55,895 nt of DNA from Caulobacteraceae bacterium (lineage in GTDB: Bacteria; Pseudomonadota; Alphaproteobacteria; Caulobacterales; Caulobacteraceae). Of this stretch, positions 35,447 to 47,355 are shown piece by piece (the stretch's first letter is position 1; every line of letters begins with the position of its first letter). Location of the stretch: assembly GCA_947475845.1 (NCBI GenBank), contig CANJMO010000008.1:1-55895 (forward strand). Direction: 5' to 3'. The position numbers and the translations under genes are program-made. The notes beneath the pieces were generated by a model. It was not told the origin of the DNA. It made no database searches and saw only the letters and a program-made list of their open reading frames with translations.

Positions 35447-36220
35447 ATGTCTTCTGCCAGCAAGACGGCCCCCACGGTGCGTTCGCGCGCCACCAACGAA
35501 ATCGTCGAAGTCGCCAAGACCGTCCTCTACGCTCTGCTGATCGCCCTGGCGCTGCGGGTGCTGCTGTTCCAGCCGTTCACGATCCCGTCCGCTTCGATGG
35601 AGCCGACCCTGCTGGAGGGCGACTACATCATCGTCTCCAAATATAGCTACGGCTTCTCCAAGCACTCGATTCCGCTGAGCCCGCCGCTGTTCAACGGCCG
35701 CCTGTTCTTCCACCAGCCGACCCGCGGCGACGTGATCGTGTTCAAGCTGCCGCGCGACACCAAGATGGACTACATCAAGCGCCTGATCGGGCTGCCCGGG
35801 GACCGGATCCAGGTCAAGCACGGCACCGTGTTCGTCAACGAGAAGCCGATTACCCAACTGCCGCAGGGACAGACCACTATCGATCTCGGCGGCTTCGCCC
35901 AGAAGGCCGATGTGGTGCGCGAGTCGATGCCGGGCCGATCCTACATCACCTATTCAGTCGATCCGACCCAGCCGGCCGAGAACACCGACGTGTTCGTGGT
36001 GCCCGAGGGCCATTACTTCTTCATGGGCGACAACCGCGACAACTCGCTGGACAGCCGCTTCCCGCAGGAGAACGACGGGGTCGGCTTCGTTCCGGCCGAG
36101 AACCTGGAGGGCAAGGCGCAGGTGATCCTGCTGTCCTGGAACAAGGGCGCGTCCCTGTTCAAGCCATGGACCTGGGTGATGGACGCCCGTCCCAGCCGCT
36201 TCTTCCACTACCTCTACTGA
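35447..36220 (+). CDS. lepB: Signal peptidase I
   Basis: 257 residues. One N-terminal membrane helix (about 20-41) leads directly to the catalytic Ser50 in [15 protein letters not shown]. The general base is Lys111 in [14 protein letters not shown], and box [12 protein letters not shown] is also present. It cleaves Sec and Tat signal peptides at the periplasmic face of the inner membrane. It lies directly before rnc and era, as in many Proteobacteria. Confidence 0.97.
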   Translation: MSSASKTAPTVRSRATNEIVEVAKTVLYALLIALALRVLLFQPFTIPSASMEPTLLEGDYIIVSKYSYGFSKHSIPLSPPLFNGRLFFHQPTRGDVIVFKLPRDTKMDYIKRLIGLPGDRIQVKHGTVFVNEKPITQLPQGQTTIDLGGFAQKADVVRESMPGRSYITYSVDPTQPAENTDVFVVPEGHYFFMGDNRDNSLDSRFPQENDGVGFVPAENLEGKAQVILLSWNKGASLFKPWTWVMDARPSRFFHYLY

Positions 36221-36222
36221 TC

Positions 36223-36927
36223 ATGCCCTCCGAACATTCCAGGGCCGCCCCGATCGCCGCCCTGGAAACGCGCCTGGGCTACCAGTTCACCGATCCGGGC
36301 CTGCTTGAGCGCGCCCTGACCCATTCCAGCGTCGGCGACGGGGCCAAGAAGGTCAGCGACAACGAGCGCCTGGAGTTCATCGGCGACCGGGTGCTGGGCC
36401 TGCTGGCCGCCGAACGGCTGGCCGAACTCTATCCCCTGTCGAGCGAAGGCGACCTGGCTCCGCGCCTGAACGCGCTGGTCAGCCGCAAGACCTGCGCCGT
36501 GGTCGGCCGCCTGATGGGCCTGGGACCGGCCCTGCGCCTGTCGCCGGCGGAGACCAAGGCCGGTGGGCGCGACAAGGACTCGATCCTGGCCGGAGGCTGC
36601 GAAGCGGTGATGGCGGCGCTGTATCAGGAAGGCGGGCTGCCCGCGGCTCGCGCCGTGTTCCTGAGCCTGTGGGCCGAGCCGATCGCCGACCTGGGCCTGC
36701 CACGTCCGCTCGATCCGAAGACACAACTGCAAGAGTGGGCTCAGGGCGCCGGCAAAGCGCTTCCGTCCTACACCGTCACCGACCGCAAGGGGCCCGATCA
36801 CGCCCCGATGTTCACCGTGGAAGCGCGCGTCGACGGCCTGGAGCCGATCAAGGCGCAAGGCCGCTCGCGTCAGGACGCGGAGAAGGCGGCCGCCCAGGCC
36901 CTGTTGCTACGGGAAGGCGCGGCATGA
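36223..36927 (+). CDS. rnc: Ribonuclease III
   Basis: 234 residues from the ATG at 36223, two bases past the lepB stop. The catalytic signature is [20 protein letters not shown]; Ile replaces the usual Leu in the middle. Residues about 160-230 are the double-stranded RNA-binding domain ([20 protein letters not shown]). It processes rRNA precursors and structured mRNAs. The stop overlaps the era start (ATGA). Confidence 0.97.
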   Translation: MPSEHSRAAPIAALETRLGYQFTDPGLLERALTHSSVGDGAKKVSDNERLEFIGDRVLGLLAAERLAELYPLSSEGDLAPRLNALVSRKTCAVVGRLMGLGPALRLSPAETKAGGRDKDSILAGGCEAVMAALYQEGGLPAARAVFLSLWAEPIADLGLPRPLDPKTQLQEWAQGAGKALPSYTVTDRKGPDHAPMFTVEARVDGLEPIKAQGRSRQDAEKAAAQALLLREGAA

Positions 36928-37874
36928 GCGAACAAGACAAGACCCGGGCTGGCTTCGCCGCCGTGATCGGCGCGCCCAATGCCGGCAAGTCGACCCTGGT
37001 CAACCGGCTGGTGGGCTCCAAGGTCTCGATCGTGACGCAGAAGGTGCAGACCACGCGCTTTCCGGTGCGCGGCGTGGCCATGCAGGGCCAGTCCCAGATC
37101 GTGCTGGTGGATACGCCCGGCATCTTCACCCCCCGCCGCAGGCTGGACCGCGCCATGGTCCGCTCGGCCTGGGGCGCGGGCGAGGGCGCCGACGTAGTGG
37201 TGCACCTGGTCGACGTCAACGGCGAGATCCTGGTGCAGGAGGGCGAGGCCAAGCCCGGCGAGCGCCGCTCGGCGTTCGACGTGCAGTCCATCGTCGAGGG
37301 CCTGAAGGGCTCCGGCACCAAGGCGATCCTGGTGCTGAACAAGATCGACGGGATGCGCCGGGACAAGCTGCTGGGCGCGGCGCAAATCTTATTTGAAACA
37401 GGTGTCTATACCGAAGTCTTCATGATCTCTGCGCTCGACGGATCGGGCGTGGACGACCTCAAGCAGCGGCTGGCCGACCTGATGCCGGAAAGTCCGTGGC
37501 TCTATCCCGAGGATCAGAGCGCCGACATTCCCGCACGCCTGCTGGCCGCCGAGATCACCCGCGAGAAGATCTACCTTCGCCTGCACGAGGAGCTGCCCTA
37601 TTCGGCCAGCGTGGAGACCACGGCCTTCACCGAGGTGGCCAAGGACGGCGGCGCGCGGATCGAACAGACCATCTTCGTCGAACGCGAAGGCCAGCGCCCG
37701 ATCGTGCTGGGCAAGGGCGGCCAGACCCTGAAGTTGATCGGCGAGGCTTCGCGCACGGAACTGGCCGAGCTGTTCGACCGGCCGGTGCACCTGTTCCTGC
37801 ATGTGAAGGTCAAGGAGAACTGGGCCGAGGAGCGGGGCTCCTACGCCGACTGGGGCCTGGACTTCGATGTCTAG
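36924..37874 (+). CDS. era: GTPase Era
   Basis: 316 residues. G1 GAPNAGKST, the G2 region TRFPVRG, G3 DTPG and G4 NKID are intact. The C-terminal KH domain ([20 protein letters not shown]) binds the 3' end of 16S rRNA during 30S maturation. It is translationally coupled to rnc by a four-base overlap; a short 50-base gap follows before recO. Confidence 0.97.
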   Translation: MSEQDKTRAGFAAVIGAPNAGKSTLVNRLVGSKVSIVTQKVQTTRFPVRGVAMQGQSQIVLVDTPGIFTPRRRLDRAMVRSAWGAGEGADVVVHLVDVNGEILVQEGEAKPGERRSAFDVQSIVEGLKGSGTKAILVLNKIDGMRRDKLLGAAQILFETGVYTEVFMISALDGSGVDDLKQRLADLMPESPWLYPEDQSADIPARLLAAEITREKIYLRLHEELPYSASVETTAFTEVAKDGGARIEQTIFVEREGQRPIVLGKGGQTLKLIGEASRTELAELFDRPVHLFLHVKVKENWAEERGSYADWGLDFDV

Positions 37875-37924
37875 CGCCGCGAAGCGGGCCCTCAAGCAGC
37901 AAAGCGGTAGGGCGCGCTTCTAAG

Positions 37925-38656
37925 ATGGAATGGGAGGATGACGCCTATGTGCTGTCCGCCCGCGCCCACGGCGATAGTGGGGCCATCGTCGAACTTCTGA
38001 CCAGCGAGCACGGGCGCTGGGCCGCGCACATCGCCGGCGGCGCCTCACGCAAGATGAAGCCGTTCCTGCAGGCGGGCGCGCGGGTGGTGGCGCAGTACCG
38101 TTCGCGGGTATCCGAACAACTGGGGTCGGCGGTGCTGGAGCCGGTGGGCGAGGGGCCGTCCAGCCTGTTCGACGATCCCGACGCCTTGGCGGGGCTTTCC
38201 GCCGCCGCGACAGTCGCAGGGGCGGCCTTGCCCGAGCGGGAGGCGCATCCGGGCGCGTTCTACGGCTTGGAGGCGTTGATTCTGGCCCTGGCCCATCCGG
38301 ATATCTGGCCGGCGGTCTATGTGCGGTTCGAGGCTGGGTTGCTGCAGGAGCTTGGTTTCGGGCTGGATCTCAGCAAATGCGCCGCGACCGGATCGACCGA
38401 TGACCTGATCTACGTCTCGCCGCGCACCGGGCGGGCGGTCAGCGCCGGGGCTGGCGAGCCCTACAAGGACAAGCTGCTGCGCCTGCCGCCGTTTCTGTTG
38501 GGGGCGCAGGCGGGCTTGCGGGACGGCGACGTCGACAGCGGCCTGATCCTGACCGGGCATTTCCTGGAGCAGTTCGTGTTCGGCCCGCTGAATCGGCCGT
38601 TGCCGCCCGCGCGAGTGTGGCTTGTGGACCGGCTGCGGGAAAAGAACCGGCTCTAG
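37925..38656 (+). CDS. recO: DNA repair protein RecO
   Basis: 243 residues from the ATG at 37925. The OB-fold N-terminus MEWEDDAYVLSARAHGDSGA followed by IVELLTSEHGRWAAHIAGGA is characteristic; the C-terminal region is the helical RecO domain. It loads RecA on SSB-covered DNA in the RecFOR pathway. Its TAG stop directly abuts the TAG of the convergent cytochrome gene (CTAGCTAG, 38653-38660). Confidence 0.95.
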   Translation: MEWEDDAYVLSARAHGDSGAIVELLTSEHGRWAAHIAGGASRKMKPFLQAGARVVAQYRSRVSEQLGSAVLEPVGEGPSSLFDDPDALAGLSAAATVAGAALPEREAHPGAFYGLEALILALAHPDIWPAVYVRFEAGLLQELGFGLDLSKCAATGSTDDLIYVSPRTGRAVSAGAGEPYKDKLLRLPPFLLGAQAGLRDGDVDSGLILTGHFLEQFVFGPLNRPLPPARVWLVDRLREKNRL

Positions 38657-39064
38657 CTAGCGGGCGTCGAGGATCAGCGCAGCTTGCCCGGCGGCGCCCG
38701 GCGGCAGGTCGGTTTTGCCCGCCGGATAGCCGTTGGCGTCGAGCATGGCGGCGATCAGGTCGGCGCTGGCGGCCTGGCCGAGGCTGCCGGGCTTGTCGAT
38801 CGGCATGGTGGTGCGCAGACGCGCCGACAGGGCGGACAGGGGCTGGCCGGTCCAGTGGCTGAGGAAGGTCGCCCCCGTGAGCGGCGGGGCTACGTCGAGG
38901 CCCTCCATCGAAGGTCCGTGGCAGCGGGCGCATTGGGCGGCGTAGAGCTCGGCGCCGCGAGCGACCTGGGCCGGGCTGTAGACGCCGGAAGACGCATCCT
39001 GGGCCAGGGCGGCGCCGGTGAGGGCGAGGGCGACCGCCGCCGCGTACACAAACTTCAACGACAC
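38657..39064 (-). CDS. Periplasmic c-type cytochrome, partner of the PQQ dehydrogenase
   Basis: 135 residues from a GTG at 39064, two bases after the stop of the upstream dehydrogenase gene. A signal peptide (MSLKFVYAAAVALALTGAAL, cleaved near AQ) is followed by a class I cytochrome c domain with CARCH (Cys45-Cys48-His49) and a plausible Met ligand in TTMPIDKPGSLGQAAS. Operon position suggests it receives electrons from the quinoprotein and passes them to the respiratory chain. Confidence 0.92.
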   Translation of the reverse strand: MSLKFVYAAAVALALTGAALAQDASSGVYSPAQVARGAELYAAQCARCHGPSMEGLDVAPPLTGATFLSHWTGQPLSALSARLRTTMPIDKPGSLGQAASADLIAAMLDANGYPAGKTDLPPGAAGQAALILDAR

Positions 39065-39066
39065 GA

Positions 39067-41082
39067 TCAGGCCTTGGGCAGCCGGAAGGCGATGATCTCG
39101 CCCGAATAGCCGCCGCCGCTGACCGCCACCACCAGGTGCTGCTGTCCGCCGGCCATGTAGGTGATCAGGCCGCCGCTCTGCGGGGCGGGGATGTAGACAG
39201 CACCCTTTTCCACCCCGGTAGCCTTGTCGTAGGCGCGCAACATGGCCCCGCGCTTGCCGTTCGGGGTGGTGAAGAAGCCGCCCTCGCCGCAGATGACCAG
39301 GGACTTGGTGGTGAGCGTGCCGAGCAGGCCGGGGCGTCCGGTGCGCGGGATAGTCAGGCCCTTGAGCGCCGGGTGGTTTCTGATCTCGTCCGGCGTCTCG
39401 CCGTGGGCGATCTGCCAGGCGATCTCGCCCTTGGTCAGGTCGATGGCGGTGATGCGGCCGTAGGGCGGCTTCAGCAGAGGCAGGCCCTGGACCTGGAGCA
39501 CGCCGGGGCGGAAGGCACCGCGGGGCTTGGGCCGGGTCCCCGGCGGCGGGAAGCCGCGCGAGTTGACGTAGTCGAAGTCCGAGCGCTCGGCATTGGTGTT
39601 CTGGACGCTGGATTCCACGTCGGCTTCGGTCTTGGAGTAGATGTAGAGGATGTGGCTGTCCGGATCGTAGGACCCGCCCGGCCAGTTGGCGCCTCCGGTG
39701 GCGTTGGGGGCGCTGAGGGTGCCCCAGGTCCCATCCTCGCTCCAGATCGACGGCGGGGTGTAGAGCGGCCCCGTGCGGTAGTTCTTGGTCAGGGCCACGG
39801 CCTCGGCGCGCAGGGCCGGGGTAAAGTCGATCAGGTCGTTTTCGGTGATCCCCTGGACGTCGTAGGCCGGCGGCTTGGACGGGAAAGGCTGGGTCGGGGC
39901 GTACCACTCGCCGGGGATGTCGCCCTTGGGTACGGGCTTCTCATTGATCGGCCAGATCGGTTGGCCGGTCTGGCGGTCCAGGACATAGAGGAACGACTGC
40001 TTGGTCGGTTGGGCCAGGGCCTTGACCATCTTGCCGCCCACCGGGATGTCCACCAGCATCGGCGCGCAGGGGATATCGAAGTCCCACAGGCCGTGGTGCA
40101 CGGTCTGGAAGTGCCATTTGCGCACGCCGGTGTGCAGATCGACGGCGACGATGCTCTCGCCGAACAGGCCCGGCCCGCGCCGGTAACCGCCGTTGAAGTC
40201 GCCGGTGGGCAGTTCGACCGGCAGGTAGGCGAGATTGAGCTCTTCGTCCGCCGATACCTGGGCCCAGACGCCGGCGTTGCCGATCTGCTCGGTGCCGTCG
40301 AGCCAGGTGTCGTAGCCGAACTCGCCCTTCTTGGGGATGGTGTGGAAGATCCACAGGCGCTTGCCGGTGCGCACGTCGAAGCCGCGCACATAGCCGGCCA
40401 CGTTGCGATGATGCTTGGGCGCGTTGCCGACGGTGTGGGCGGCGCCGACGATAACCACGTCCTTGGCCACGCAGGGGGTGGAGTGCAGGCCAATATCGTC
40501 GTTGAGCGGGCCGATATCCTGATCGTCGTTCTGCTTCAGGTCGACGATGCCGCCCGTACCGAAGCCGGGGACCCGCAGGCCGGTCTTGGCGTCCAGGGCG
40601 ATCAGTTGGTAGCCGATGGTGACGTAGAGAATCCGCTCCTGCTTGCCGTCGGTCCAGTAGGAGACTCCATGGCCGGAAAGCTTGCGCGGGGCCTTCGCCG
40701 CCCGCTCGCCCTCGTCGAGGCGATGCATCCACAGAAGCTCCCCGCTCGACGCGTCGAGCGCGACCACGTCGCGGCGCGAGCCGACGGTCGTGTACATGCG
40801 ACCGCGCACCACCAGGGGCGTGCACTGCAGGTTATATTCTGGGTTCGGGCCGAAGGCGTCGGGCTTGAAGCGCCAGGCCACCTCCAGCTCGTTGAAGTTG
40901 GCGGCGTTGATCTGGTCGAGTGGGGCGTAGCGGGTCGAGGCGACCGTGCCGGCATAGGCGCGCCAGTCCGTGCTGACCGGCAGGGACGCGGGCGCCGGCT
41001 GAGCCAGCGCCTTGGGGGGGCGGGCGAACAGCAAAGCGAGCAGAGGGGCGCTGAGCAGCGACCTGCGCAAAAATGCCGGCAT
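39067..41082 (-). CDS. PQQ-dependent dehydrogenase (quinoprotein, glucose/alcohol dehydrogenase type)
   Basis: 671 residues with a signal peptide ending PPKALAQ. Eight-bladed propeller motifs recur: DWRAYAGTVASTRYAPLDQI, VALDASSGELLW, VDLHTGVRKWHFQTVHHGLW and IDLTKGEIAWQI. It has neither the membrane helices of Gcd nor the fused haem domain of quinohaemoproteins, so it is soluble periplasmic and needs the neighbouring cytochrome. The substrate (sugar, alcohol or polyol) is not readable. A dyad CTAAG-G-CTTAG at 41111-41121, 29 bases before the start, could be an operator; the rest of 41083-41171 shows nothing. Confidence 0.9.
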   Translation of the reverse strand: MPAFLRRSLLSAPLLALLFARPPKALAQPAPASLPVSTDWRAYAGTVASTRYAPLDQINAANFNELEVAWRFKPDAFGPNPEYNLQCTPLVVRGRMYTTVGSRRDVVALDASSGELLWMHRLDEGERAAKAPRKLSGHGVSYWTDGKQERILYVTIGYQLIALDAKTGLRVPGFGTGGIVDLKQNDDQDIGPLNDDIGLHSTPCVAKDVVIVGAAHTVGNAPKHHRNVAGYVRGFDVRTGKRLWIFHTIPKKGEFGYDTWLDGTEQIGNAGVWAQVSADEELNLAYLPVELPTGDFNGGYRRGPGLFGESIVAVDLHTGVRKWHFQTVHHGLWDFDIPCAPMLVDIPVGGKMVKALAQPTKQSFLYVLDRQTGQPIWPINEKPVPKGDIPGEWYAPTQPFPSKPPAYDVQGITENDLIDFTPALRAEAVALTKNYRTGPLYTPPSIWSEDGTWGTLSAPNATGGANWPGGSYDPDSHILYIYSKTEADVESSVQNTNAERSDFDYVNSRGFPPPGTRPKPRGAFRPGVLQVQGLPLLKPPYGRITAIDLTKGEIAWQIAHGETPDEIRNHPALKGLTIPRTGRPGLLGTLTTKSLVICGEGGFFTTPNGKRGAMLRAYDKATGVEKGAVYIPAPQSGGLITYMAGGQQHLVVAVSGGGYSGEIIAFRLPKA

Positions 41083-41171
41083 CCTGGCCTCCCGTTATTC
41101 TTGTTCTGAGCTAAGGCTTAGGCTGGAGCGGGGGGCGGTGACAAGACAAGCCGTGGGGGGATAGGCAGGCC

Positions 41172-43214
41172 CTAGTTGACCAGATCCTGCAACCGCCGCA
41201 GCAGGTCGTCGCGGTGATAGGGCTTGGTCAGGATCGGCAGGTCGGCGGTCAGGCCGCGATCCTCCAACAGAGGACCCGCGTATCCTGAGGTCAGCAGCAC
41301 CTTGAGCTGGGGCCGCGCCGCCAGCGCCTAATGCGCCAGGGCGACGCCGTTGAGGGTCCCGGGCATGGCGATGTCCGAGAACAGGATGTCGACCGTGGCG
41401 CCCGCCTGCAGGATCGCCAGGGCTTCGTCGCCATCCCAGGCGGTCAGCACCTCGAAGCCATAGTCCCGCAGACTCTCGGCGGTGGCGTTCATCACGTCGG
41501 GATCATCCTCGACCACCAGGATCGCCTTGCGGTCGGCCTTGATCGCGGGGGCGGCTCGGCTGGGGGCGACGGCGGGCGGGACCAGAGAGCGGGGCAGATA
41601 GATGGAGACGGCCGCGCCCTCGCCGGGCTCGGACGCGATCTGCACGAAGCCGCCGGCGCTGTGGGCGAAGCCGTGGACCTGGCTGAGACCTAGGCCAGTG
41701 CCCTTGCCGACGCCCTTGGTGGTGAAGAACGGCTCGAACACGCGGGCCACGGTAGCTTCGTCCATGCCCTGGCCGGTGTCTGAGACGGTGACCACGACAT
41801 AGGCGCCCTTGACCGCCTGGTCGGGCGGGTTGTCGACGACGGCGTTGTGGGTGCGCACGATGAGCTTGCCGCCGCCCGGCATGGCGTCGCGGGCGTTGCT
41901 GACCAGGTTCAGCAGGCAGGCCTGGAATTCCGGCACGTCCACCCGCACACGGTTGAGATCCGGCGTCAGGTCGAGCGTCAGGACGATCGATTCATTGAGG
42001 ACCTTCTGCGCCAGGACCCGCAGTTCGACGACCAGATCGTTCGGGCTGATCACCTCGGGGCGCAGGTTCTGTTTGCGGGCGAAGGTGAGCAATTGCTTGA
42101 TCAGCTGGGCCCCGCGCTCGGCGGCGCTGGAGGCGTTGCGCGCCAGTTGAGTGACGCGCTCGGCCTCGGCCGGGCGGCGGGCGATCATCTCCAGATGGCC
42201 GATGATGGCCGTCAGGATATTGTTGAAGTCGTGGGCGATGCCGCCGGTGAGTTGGCCCACCGCCTCCAGCCGCTGGACGCGCATCAGTTCTTCGCGCGAA
42301 CGCAGCAGTTCCTGGTTGTAGGCCTGGGATTCCTCCAGCGCGTCGGCGAGGCGGGCATAGAGGCGGCTGAGGTCGAGCAGAAGCACGCCGAGCAGGAAAG
42401 CCCCGGCGCAAAGGGCCAGCACGCGGCCGGCGTACTAGCCCAGTTCGAAGCGGGTGTCGCTGACCACGACCGAGAGCGCGACATCGCCGATCCAGGCGCT
42501 GAGCACCACCATCAGCCAGACGTCCAGCACTGAGCCACGGCTGTTCCGCCACAGCACGCCCAGTGTCAGGATAATGACGCAAAGGATCGCCGGACTGACG
42601 CCCGAGGTGACCATTCGAGAATAGTGGCCATCGACCGAGATCACCGGCAGCAGGCCGTCGGGATGCAACGAGAGCTTGGTGAAAACGGCGACCAGCGCCA
42701 GGACCAGGACTATGGCCGTGCAGATCGCCAGACCCGGCCGCGACCAGCGCCAGCCTTTCCTGACCTCGAGCTTGGCGGTGACGCTGTAGGCCAGGACGAA
42801 CAGGGGAAAGCAAATGTGCCAGAACACATAGAGCCAGGCGACGGTCTGGTTGGTGCCGCCCAGCAGTCCCTTGGGGGCGAACACGGCGGGGAACGCCAGG
42901 ATGTGCGGCACGATGATGAAGCTTGAGAGCAGATAACCGCAGGACAGGACCAGGATGGACGGCGACTGCGAACGGTTGAACTGGCCCAGCAGCAGCACCG
43001 CGGTCAGCAGGTCGCAGATCCAAAGGGCGGACTCGTAGGCCGGCACGAAGGCCGGCATCGGCGACATCGGCAGGCGCGCGAACGGGGCGATCGCGCCCAG
43101 GACCAGAAAGCTGAGGATGACGAAGGCCGTGCCCAGCCGTCTGTCCCAGGGGCCGGCGGGCGCGGTTCCGAGAAAGGCTTGCGTGGCCGGCCTGGGTTTC
43201 TGGCTCGTTTCCAT
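41172..43214 (-). pseudogene. MASE4 hybrid sensor histidine kinase interrupted by two in-frame TAG codons
   Basis: A single 680-codon frame from the ATG at 43214 to the TAG at 41172. The MASE4 membrane sensor (about codons 20-270; PAFVPAYESALWICDLLTAV) is followed by HisKA with His328 in [16 protein letters not shown], HATPase (VRVDVPEFQACLLNLVSNAR, GKGTGLGLSQVHGFAHSAGG) and a receiver (Asp614 in ILFSDIAMPG, Lys in ILTKPYHRDD). In-frame amber codons stand at 260 (42435-42437, in FELG-stop-YAGR, where Trp is expected) and 629 (41328-41330, in VALAH-stop-ALAARPQ, probably a former Gln). No frameshift is present and all catalytic motifs remain, so loss is recent or the sequence is in error. Confidence 0.85.
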
Positions 43215-43311
43215 CCTGAAGCGAACCTTACAGCCTATTAGGCGAGTGGCCAGGGGATGATGTGGGAACAACGATCGCGAGCTGCGCGCCTTTGCCGATG
43301 GAGCCGGGGCC

Positions 43312-43326
43312 CAGAATCTGATTCTG
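43312..43326. promoter_or_regulatory. Palindrome with two GANTC sites before parC
   Basis: CAGAATC-T-GATTCTG is a perfect 7-bp dyad containing GAATC (43314-43318) and GATTC (43320-43324), ending seven bases before the parC ATG. GANTC is the CcrM methylation site in Caulobacter-type bacteria, where GcrA reads it. Regulation of parC by methylation is inference. Confidence 0.5.
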
Positions 43327-43333
43327 TGGGCGC

Positions 43334-45586
<2,253 letters not shown>

Positions 45587-45591
45587 GATCC

Positions 45592-46113
45592 TTATTTCAG
45601 CGGGTGTTTGGCCAGGGCGGCCATGGCGCAGGCTTCGTCCTTGTCGCCGCCCGGCGCGCCGGAAATGGCGAAGGCGCCAATCAGGTCGGCGCCGCTCATG
45701 ATGGGCACTCCGCCCTGACGGCCGGCGCCGATGGCGGGATTGGCTTTCAGCTCGGCGTCGAGTTTGGCGTCGGTCTTGGCGCGCTCGACCAGCACGCCGG
45801 AGGCGACCTTGTACTTGATCACCGCCGCGGCCTTGGACCCCGCCACATACTGGGTGCGGAAGGTGGCACCGTCGCCCGACAGCAGCACCACCGGCTGGCC
45901 GATGGAATCGACGATCAGGGCGCTGACCGTATAGCCCTGCGCCTTACAGGCAGCGATCGCTTCCTGGGCCGCGGAGACGGCCGGGCCGAGGGCGGGACCC
46001 TTGGCGCGCGGGCCGGCGACCGGCAGGTTGGCGCCGTTGAACGGCGCGGTCTGGGCCGTGGCGGCGCCGGCGAGGGCCAGGACGGCGAGGGTGATCACGG
46101 GCAGCTTGGTCAT
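45592..46113 (-). CDS. Exported GlcG/HbpS-family (DUF336) protein
   Basis: 173 residues from the ATG at 46113; a signal peptide (MTKLPVITLAVLALAGAATA) precedes the domain. SAAQEAIAACKAQGYTVSAL, VDSIGQPVVLLSGDGATF and NPAIGAGRQGGVPIMSGADL are HbpS/GlcG signatures; relatives bind haem or act beside glycolate genes. Its role here is unknown. It is the last gene of a possible four-gene minus-strand run beginning at bpt. Confidence 0.9.
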   Translation of the reverse strand: MTKLPVITLAVLALAGAATAQTAPFNGANLPVAGPRAKGPALGPAVSAAQEAIAACKAQGYTVSALIVDSIGQPVVLLSGDGATFRTQYVAGSKAAAVIKYKVASGVLVERAKTDAKLDAELKANPAIGAGRQGGVPIMSGADLIGAFAISGAPGGDKDEACAMAALAKHPLK

Positions 46114-46174
46114 GGCTTGGCTCCTGGGAGATGGAAGGGCGATGTGAAGCGGAAATTCCGGCCCTGACAAGGCG

Positions 46175-46765
46175 TCAGCCGAGTTGTGGTAGCAACACCT
46201 GATCGTCGGCGCCGGCGCGGGCGAAGGGCTCGTAGCGCTCCAGCCATTGGCGCGCCTGTTCGCGCAGGCGCCAGTCCTTGATCCCCTCAGGATTCATGAT
46301 GGCGTCGGCCAGCACCGGCTCGGGGTGGACCAGGGTCTTCATGCCTTGCCATTGCACGAAGATCGGCAGGGCGGCGGCCTTGAACATGTTGATCACGTCC
46401 TGGGTGTCGCGGCTGCTCAGATCCTCTTCGCGCTCCTGGGCCACGGCGATGATGTAGAGGTTCTCGAACGGGTTGCGGGGCGGCAGGTGGCGGTCGACCG
46501 TGAACAGCACGCCCATGGCGTCGGGCCGGGTCTCGGGGGGCATGGAGGGGATGCGCTTCCAGGCGCAGTTCCAGCCCCGGCAGACCTGGGGGCGAGTCTC
46601 GTAGATGCTGCACCCGGTCCCCGTGCAATTGGGGCAGAGCGTGCCTTGCGGCTTGACCAGTTCGGGCTCGTCGATGTTGAGCACCTGACAGCAGGCGATG
46701 CAGTCGCCGCAGGGCCGGTCTTCGCGCGTCTCGCCGAACAGGATGTCGTGGAAGGTGACTGTCAT
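46175..46765 (-). CDS. YkgJ-like cysteine-cluster protein, copy 1
   Basis: 196 residues from the ATG at 46765. RPCGDCIACCQVLNI followed by CPNCTGTGCSIYETRPQVCR and GWNCAW gives at least nine Cys, the zinc or Fe-S binding pattern of the YkgJ/UPF0153 family. Residues 100-196 are unlike any domain I can name. It is a paralogue of the next gene, with the same Cys spacing and a shared KTLVHP stretch. Function unknown; metal binding is the safe statement. Confidence 0.8.
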   Translation of the reverse strand: MTVTFHDILFGETREDRPCGDCIACCQVLNIDEPELVKPQGTLCPNCTGTGCSIYETRPQVCRGWNCAWKRIPSMPPETRPDAMGVLFTVDRHLPPRNPFENLYIIAVAQEREEDLSSRDTQDVINMFKAAALPIFVQWQGMKTLVHPEPVLADAIMNPEGIKDWRLREQARQWLERYEPFARAGADDQVLLPQLG

Positions 46766-46785
46766 CACCGGCGCAGGTAGCACAT

Positions 46786-47352
46786 TCAAAAGCCCGGCGG
46801 CAGGTTGGCGCGAGGGCCCCAGATCGCCCGGGCGTAGGGGGCGTAGGCTCGCAGCCATTGCTCGGCAGGACCGGGCGCGGCTTCAACGATGGCCTCGGCG
46901 AGGGATCCCGCCGGGTGGACCAGGGTCTTGAACCCGTTCCAGTAGACATAGACGGGCAGGGGGCCGCCGCAGAGGAAGGCCAGGATGTTGTTGGCCTCGA
47001 CCGAGTCCATCAGGACCGGATCGCGGTCGGTGGCGACCATGTAATAGATGTTCTCGAACACCGTGGCGGCGGGGCTCTCCCGCTCGGCCGTGAGCAGGAC
47101 GCCGGATTTGTCCGGGCGGGCTTCGACGGGCATGCCTGGGATGCGCTTGTAGCCGCATTCGAAGGTGCGGCAGACCGGCGGGCGGCTGTCGTAGATGGCG
47201 CAGCCTGAGCCCGTGCAGTGGGCGCAAGCGATCCCGGCGGGCTTGGTCAGCTCAGGCGTGTCGATGCGGGTGAAGACGCAGCAGGCCGTGCAGTCGCCGC
47301 AGGACCTGTCGGATTTCACGGCGCCGAACAGGGCGTCCTCGGGGGTCCGCAC
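46786..47352 (-). CDS. YkgJ-like cysteine-cluster protein, copy 2
   Basis: 188 residues from a GTG three bases past the bpt stop. CGDCTACCVFTRIDTPELTK, CAHCTGSGCAIYDSRPPVCR and TFECGYKRIPGMP repeat the pattern of copy 1, and VYVYWNGFKTLVHPAGSLAE matches VQWQGMKTLVHPEPVLAD there, so the pair arose by tandem duplication. Contact with bpt suggests co-expression; no function is known. Confidence 0.8.
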   Translation of the reverse strand: MRTPEDALFGAVKSDRSCGDCTACCVFTRIDTPELTKPAGIACAHCTGSGCAIYDSRPPVCRTFECGYKRIPGMPVEARPDKSGVLLTAERESPAATVFENIYYMVATDRDPVLMDSVEANNILAFLCGGPLPVYVYWNGFKTLVHPAGSLAEAIVEAAPGPAEQWLRAYAPYARAIWGPRANLPPGF

Positions 47353-47355
47353 CGT

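Noticed and set aside
39136-41109. 657-codon plus-strand open frame opposite the PQQ dehydrogenase
   Set aside because: Same shadow pattern; no conserved motif, and the minus-strand gene is a complete quinoprotein.
41172-43214. Reassigned TAG codon as an explanation for the double-amber kinase
   Set aside because: TAG ends many intact genes here (MFS, hrpB, the threonine dehydratase, recO, cysN), so it is a working stop codon.
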